Translations under genes and position numbers: made by a program
Notes under the pieces: model-generated
Told to the model about the DNA's origin: nothing
Seen by the model: only the letters and a program-made list of their open reading frames with translations
Database searches by the model: none
From: Streptomyces carminius
GTDB taxonomy: Bacteria > Actinomycetota > Actinomycetes > Streptomycetales > Streptomycetaceae
Length of the DNA stretch: 64,000 nucleotides
NCBI RefSeq assembly: GCF_002794255.1
Contig: NZ_PGGW01000065.1
Span: 1-64,000, forward strand
Direction of reading: 5' to 3'
Shown: piece by piece, positions 62,324-64,000 of the stretch
Layout: each line of letters begins with the position of its first letter
How positions within the stretch are numbered: the stretch's first letter is position 1

Positions 62324-63262
62324 ATGACAGAGACCACCCCCGCCGCGGCGCTGAGCGCGGTTCCGAGTCCGGTCCCGTACGTGTTGCCGTGGGTGTTCCT
62401 GTGCGCCGCGGCGGTGCTGGGCGCCGGGGCCGCGCTGCGGCGTGTCCGGCGCGCGTCGCGCCGGCGGGTGGCGCGGGACGCGTACGGGCGGCTGGTCCGG
62501 GAGTGGTGTGACCTGTGCGCCCATCAGCTGGCCGCGGTCGTCGTGAGCGCCGACGCCGCGCGGCGGCTCGGCGGGCGGCGGCCGGAGCTGCGGGAGGAGA
62601 CCCGGACGCTCGCGGTGCGCACCGGCCGCGAGATGCTGACGGCGCTGCGGCGGCTGGTGGCGGCCCTCCCGCCGGACGGCCCGTCCGGTACGGGGGACCG
62701 CCCCGGGCGTCCCGGAGGTGCCGCGTACGAGGCCGTCCGGTGCCCGACGGACCGGATGGTGTCCCTGGCGGAGGAGGAGCGGCTGGACGGCGTGGCGGCC
62801 GAGGCGCGGTCCGCGCTCGCCGCCCTGCGGGAACTGGCCGCCGCCCTGCGGCCGCCGGACCCGTGGCCGGGCCCGGAACCGGCCGCCGGGCCCGCGCCCC
62901 TGCCGACCGCCGAGGACATCGGCGGCCTGTGCGGCGCCCGGCGGGCTGACGGGCGGCGGGTGGCGCTGCACGCCCCGCCCGCCGCGCTGACCGGTCTGCC
63001 CGCCATTGTCGGACTGTCGGCCTTCCGGGTCGTGGAGGCGGCACTGGGCGCGGGGGACAGCGGTGCCGCCCGGGTCGTGCTGGGGCACGGACGGGAGGAG
63101 TTCACCGTCACCGTCACCGGGGTGCCCTCGGCCGCCGCGGGGCCGGTCGCCGACCTGCTGCGGCTGCGCTCCGAGGCGGCGGGCGGACACGCCGAGCTGG
63201 ACCCCGCCGGAGTGGTGCGGGTGCGGCTGCCCACCGGGCCGGACCGGCCGGCGGTCCGGTAG
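62324..63262 (+). CDS. degenerate histidine-kinase-like protein (phospho-acceptor His lost)
   Basis: 312 residues. One membrane helix (about 19-38), then a HisKA_3-like dimerisation region. Where kinases of this class read RELHDVVAHQL, this one reads REWCDLCAHQL, with Cys62 in place of the phosphorylated His. The C-terminal part follows the ATPase fold (LSAFRVVEAAL) but the N-box Asn and the DGxG loop are missing. It is therefore unlikely to phosphorylate itself. It may be a pseudokinase partner of the response regulator encoded convergently 30 bp away. Pro/Gly/Arg-rich linkers interrupt the domains. Confidence 0.7.
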   Translation: MTETTPAAALSAVPSPVPYVLPWVFLCAAAVLGAGAALRRVRRASRRRVARDAYGRLVREWCDLCAHQLAAVVVSADAARRLGGRRPELREETRTLAVRTGREMLTALRRLVAALPPDGPSGTGDRPGRPGGAAYEAVRCPTDRMVSLAEEERLDGVAAEARSALAALRELAAALRPPDPWPGPEPAAGPAPLPTAEDIGGLCGARRADGRRVALHAPPAALTGLPAIVGLSAFRVVEAALGAGDSGAARVVLGHGREEFTVTVTGVPSAAAGPVADLLRLRSEAAGGHAELDPAGVVRVRLPTGPDRPAVR

Positions 63263-63292
63263 CGCGGGTCCGGTGGCGCGGGCCCGGGAACG

Positions 63293-63952
63293 CTACGTGG
63301 TCGGGGTGGCGCGCGGCCTGATCAGGCCGGTGTCGTAGGCGAGGATGGTGGCCTGGACCCGGTCGCGCAGCCCCAGTTTGCTCAGCAGCGCGTTGACATG
63401 GCTCTTGACCGTGCCGGTGGTCACCTTCAGCCGCTCGCCGATCTCGGCGTTGGTCAGCCCCGAGGCCACCAGGAAGAGCACCTCCCGCTCGCGGGGCGTG
63501 AGCCGGTCCAGCGTGCCGGCGGCCTCGGGCCGGACGGGGGCGCCGTGGGCGAAGGCGGAGATCAGCCGGCGGGTCACCGTCGGGGCCAGCACGCCGTCAC
63601 CGGAGGCGACCACCCGGATCGCGGACAGCAGGCCGTCGGCCTCGGAGTCCTTGAGCAGGAAACCGGAGGCCCCGGCGCGCAGCGCCTCGAAGACGTAGGA
63701 GTCCAGGTCGAAGGTGGTCAGCACCAGGACCCGGGCCGTCCCCGCGCCCTCGATGATCAGCCGGGTGGCCGTCAGCCCGTCCATGCCGGGCATGCGGATG
63801 TCCATCAGGACCACGTCGGGCTTCAGTTCGGTCGCCAGCGCCACGGCCGTGGCGCCGTCGCCGGCCTGGCCGACCACCGACAGATCCGGTTCGGCGTCGA
63901 CGATGGCGGCGAAACCCGCGCGGACCACGGCCTGGTCGTCGGCGATCAGCAC
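63293..63952 (-). CDS. NarL/LuxR-type response regulator
   Basis: About 219 residues. Receiver domain with acidic pair (IADDQ) and phospho-acceptor Asp51 (LMDIRMPGMDG), Thr in VLTTFD and Lys in LLKD, then a LuxR-type HTH (LTPREREVLFLVASG, TVKSHVNALLSKLGL). The first usable start is GTG 63952, which lacks a well-spaced ribosome site and trims the usual N-terminus; a GAGGAG site lies seven bases before an in-frame ATC at 63964 (reading ITVRVLIADD). The start is therefore uncertain. Confidence 0.9.
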   Translation of the reverse strand: MLIADDQAVVRAGFAAIVDAEPDLSVVGQAGDGATAVALATELKPDVVLMDIRMPGMDGLTATRLIIEGAGTARVLVLTTFDLDSYVFEALRAGASGFLLKDSEADGLLSAIRVVASGDGVLAPTVTRRLISAFAHGAPVRPEAAGTLDRLTPREREVLFLVASGLTNAEIGERLKVTTGTVKSHVNALLSKLGLRDRVQATILAYDTGLIRPRATPTT

Positions 63953-64000
63953 ACGGACGGTGATGGCTCCACTCCTCGCCTCGGGCCGGTCTCCCCTCCG

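Overview
The window is actinobacterial, almost certainly Streptomyces: very GC-rich, third-position GC bias, many GTG starts, GTGA/ATGA stop-start overlaps, and families typical of that genus (SARP, LAL-LuxR, PucR-type regulators, SCO4225-type membrane protein, DUF6069, trypsin/VMAP systems). The species cannot be named from the sequence. No rRNA, tRNA, CRISPR array or intact insertion sequence was seen.

Layout. 1-7.5 kb: CPBP protease, a decayed IS481 transposase, a PucR-like regulator with two HTH units, a small secreted protein plus lipoprotein, VanZ, and a small metal-type operon (double-Cys protein, MerR regulator, MerT/F-like membrane protein). 7.7-17.5 kb: a galactose-oxidase-type copper radical enzyme with duplicated discoidin domains, a methyltransferase, OsmC, a thioredoxin-reductase-like flavoprotein followed in frame by a methyltransferase domain broken by two stop codons, and a three-gene exported molybdenum hydroxylase operon. 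17.7-24.7 kb: a four-gene, translationally coupled vWA/MoxR/VMAP conflict-type system (trypco1, trypsin-VMAP, MoxR AAA+ ATPase, SAV_2336 giant protein). 24.8-26.9 kb: an SDR and a secreted GH5 endoglucanase.

27.3-58.3 kb looks like a specialised-metabolite locus built on 3-hydroxyanthranilate. It has a type II DAHP synthase, PhzE-like ADIC synthase, PhzD-like isochorismatase and an EntA-like SDR, but no PhzF, PhzB or PhzG, so the expected product is 3-hydroxyanthranilate rather than a phenazine. Around these lie a transaldolase-like protein, MFS transporter, old-yellow-enzyme oxidoreductase, arylamine N-acetyltransferase homologue, asparagine-synthetase-type amidotransferase, carboxylesterase, DsbA-like protein, an adenylating ligase, an SRPBCC protein and an alcohol dehydrogenase. 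Four regulators sit in it (a domesticated IS701 transposase-like protein, GAF-PucR, LAL-LuxR, RsrR-like Rrf2). Embedded between the core genes and the ligase is a nitrate import and reduction operon (NarK, Mo-bis-MGD nitrate reductase, FAD/2Fe-2S electron-transfer protein, NirB-N-like flavoprotein) with no siroheme nitrite reductase. This suggests, as inference only, nitrite supply for an N-N or N-O forming step on the aromatic amine.

58.4-64 kb: CorA, small membrane and DUF3662 proteins, a YjbR protein, SCO4225-type membrane protein, a small SARP regulator, a histidine-kinase-like protein that has lost its phospho-acceptor His, and a NarL-type response regulator at the right edge.
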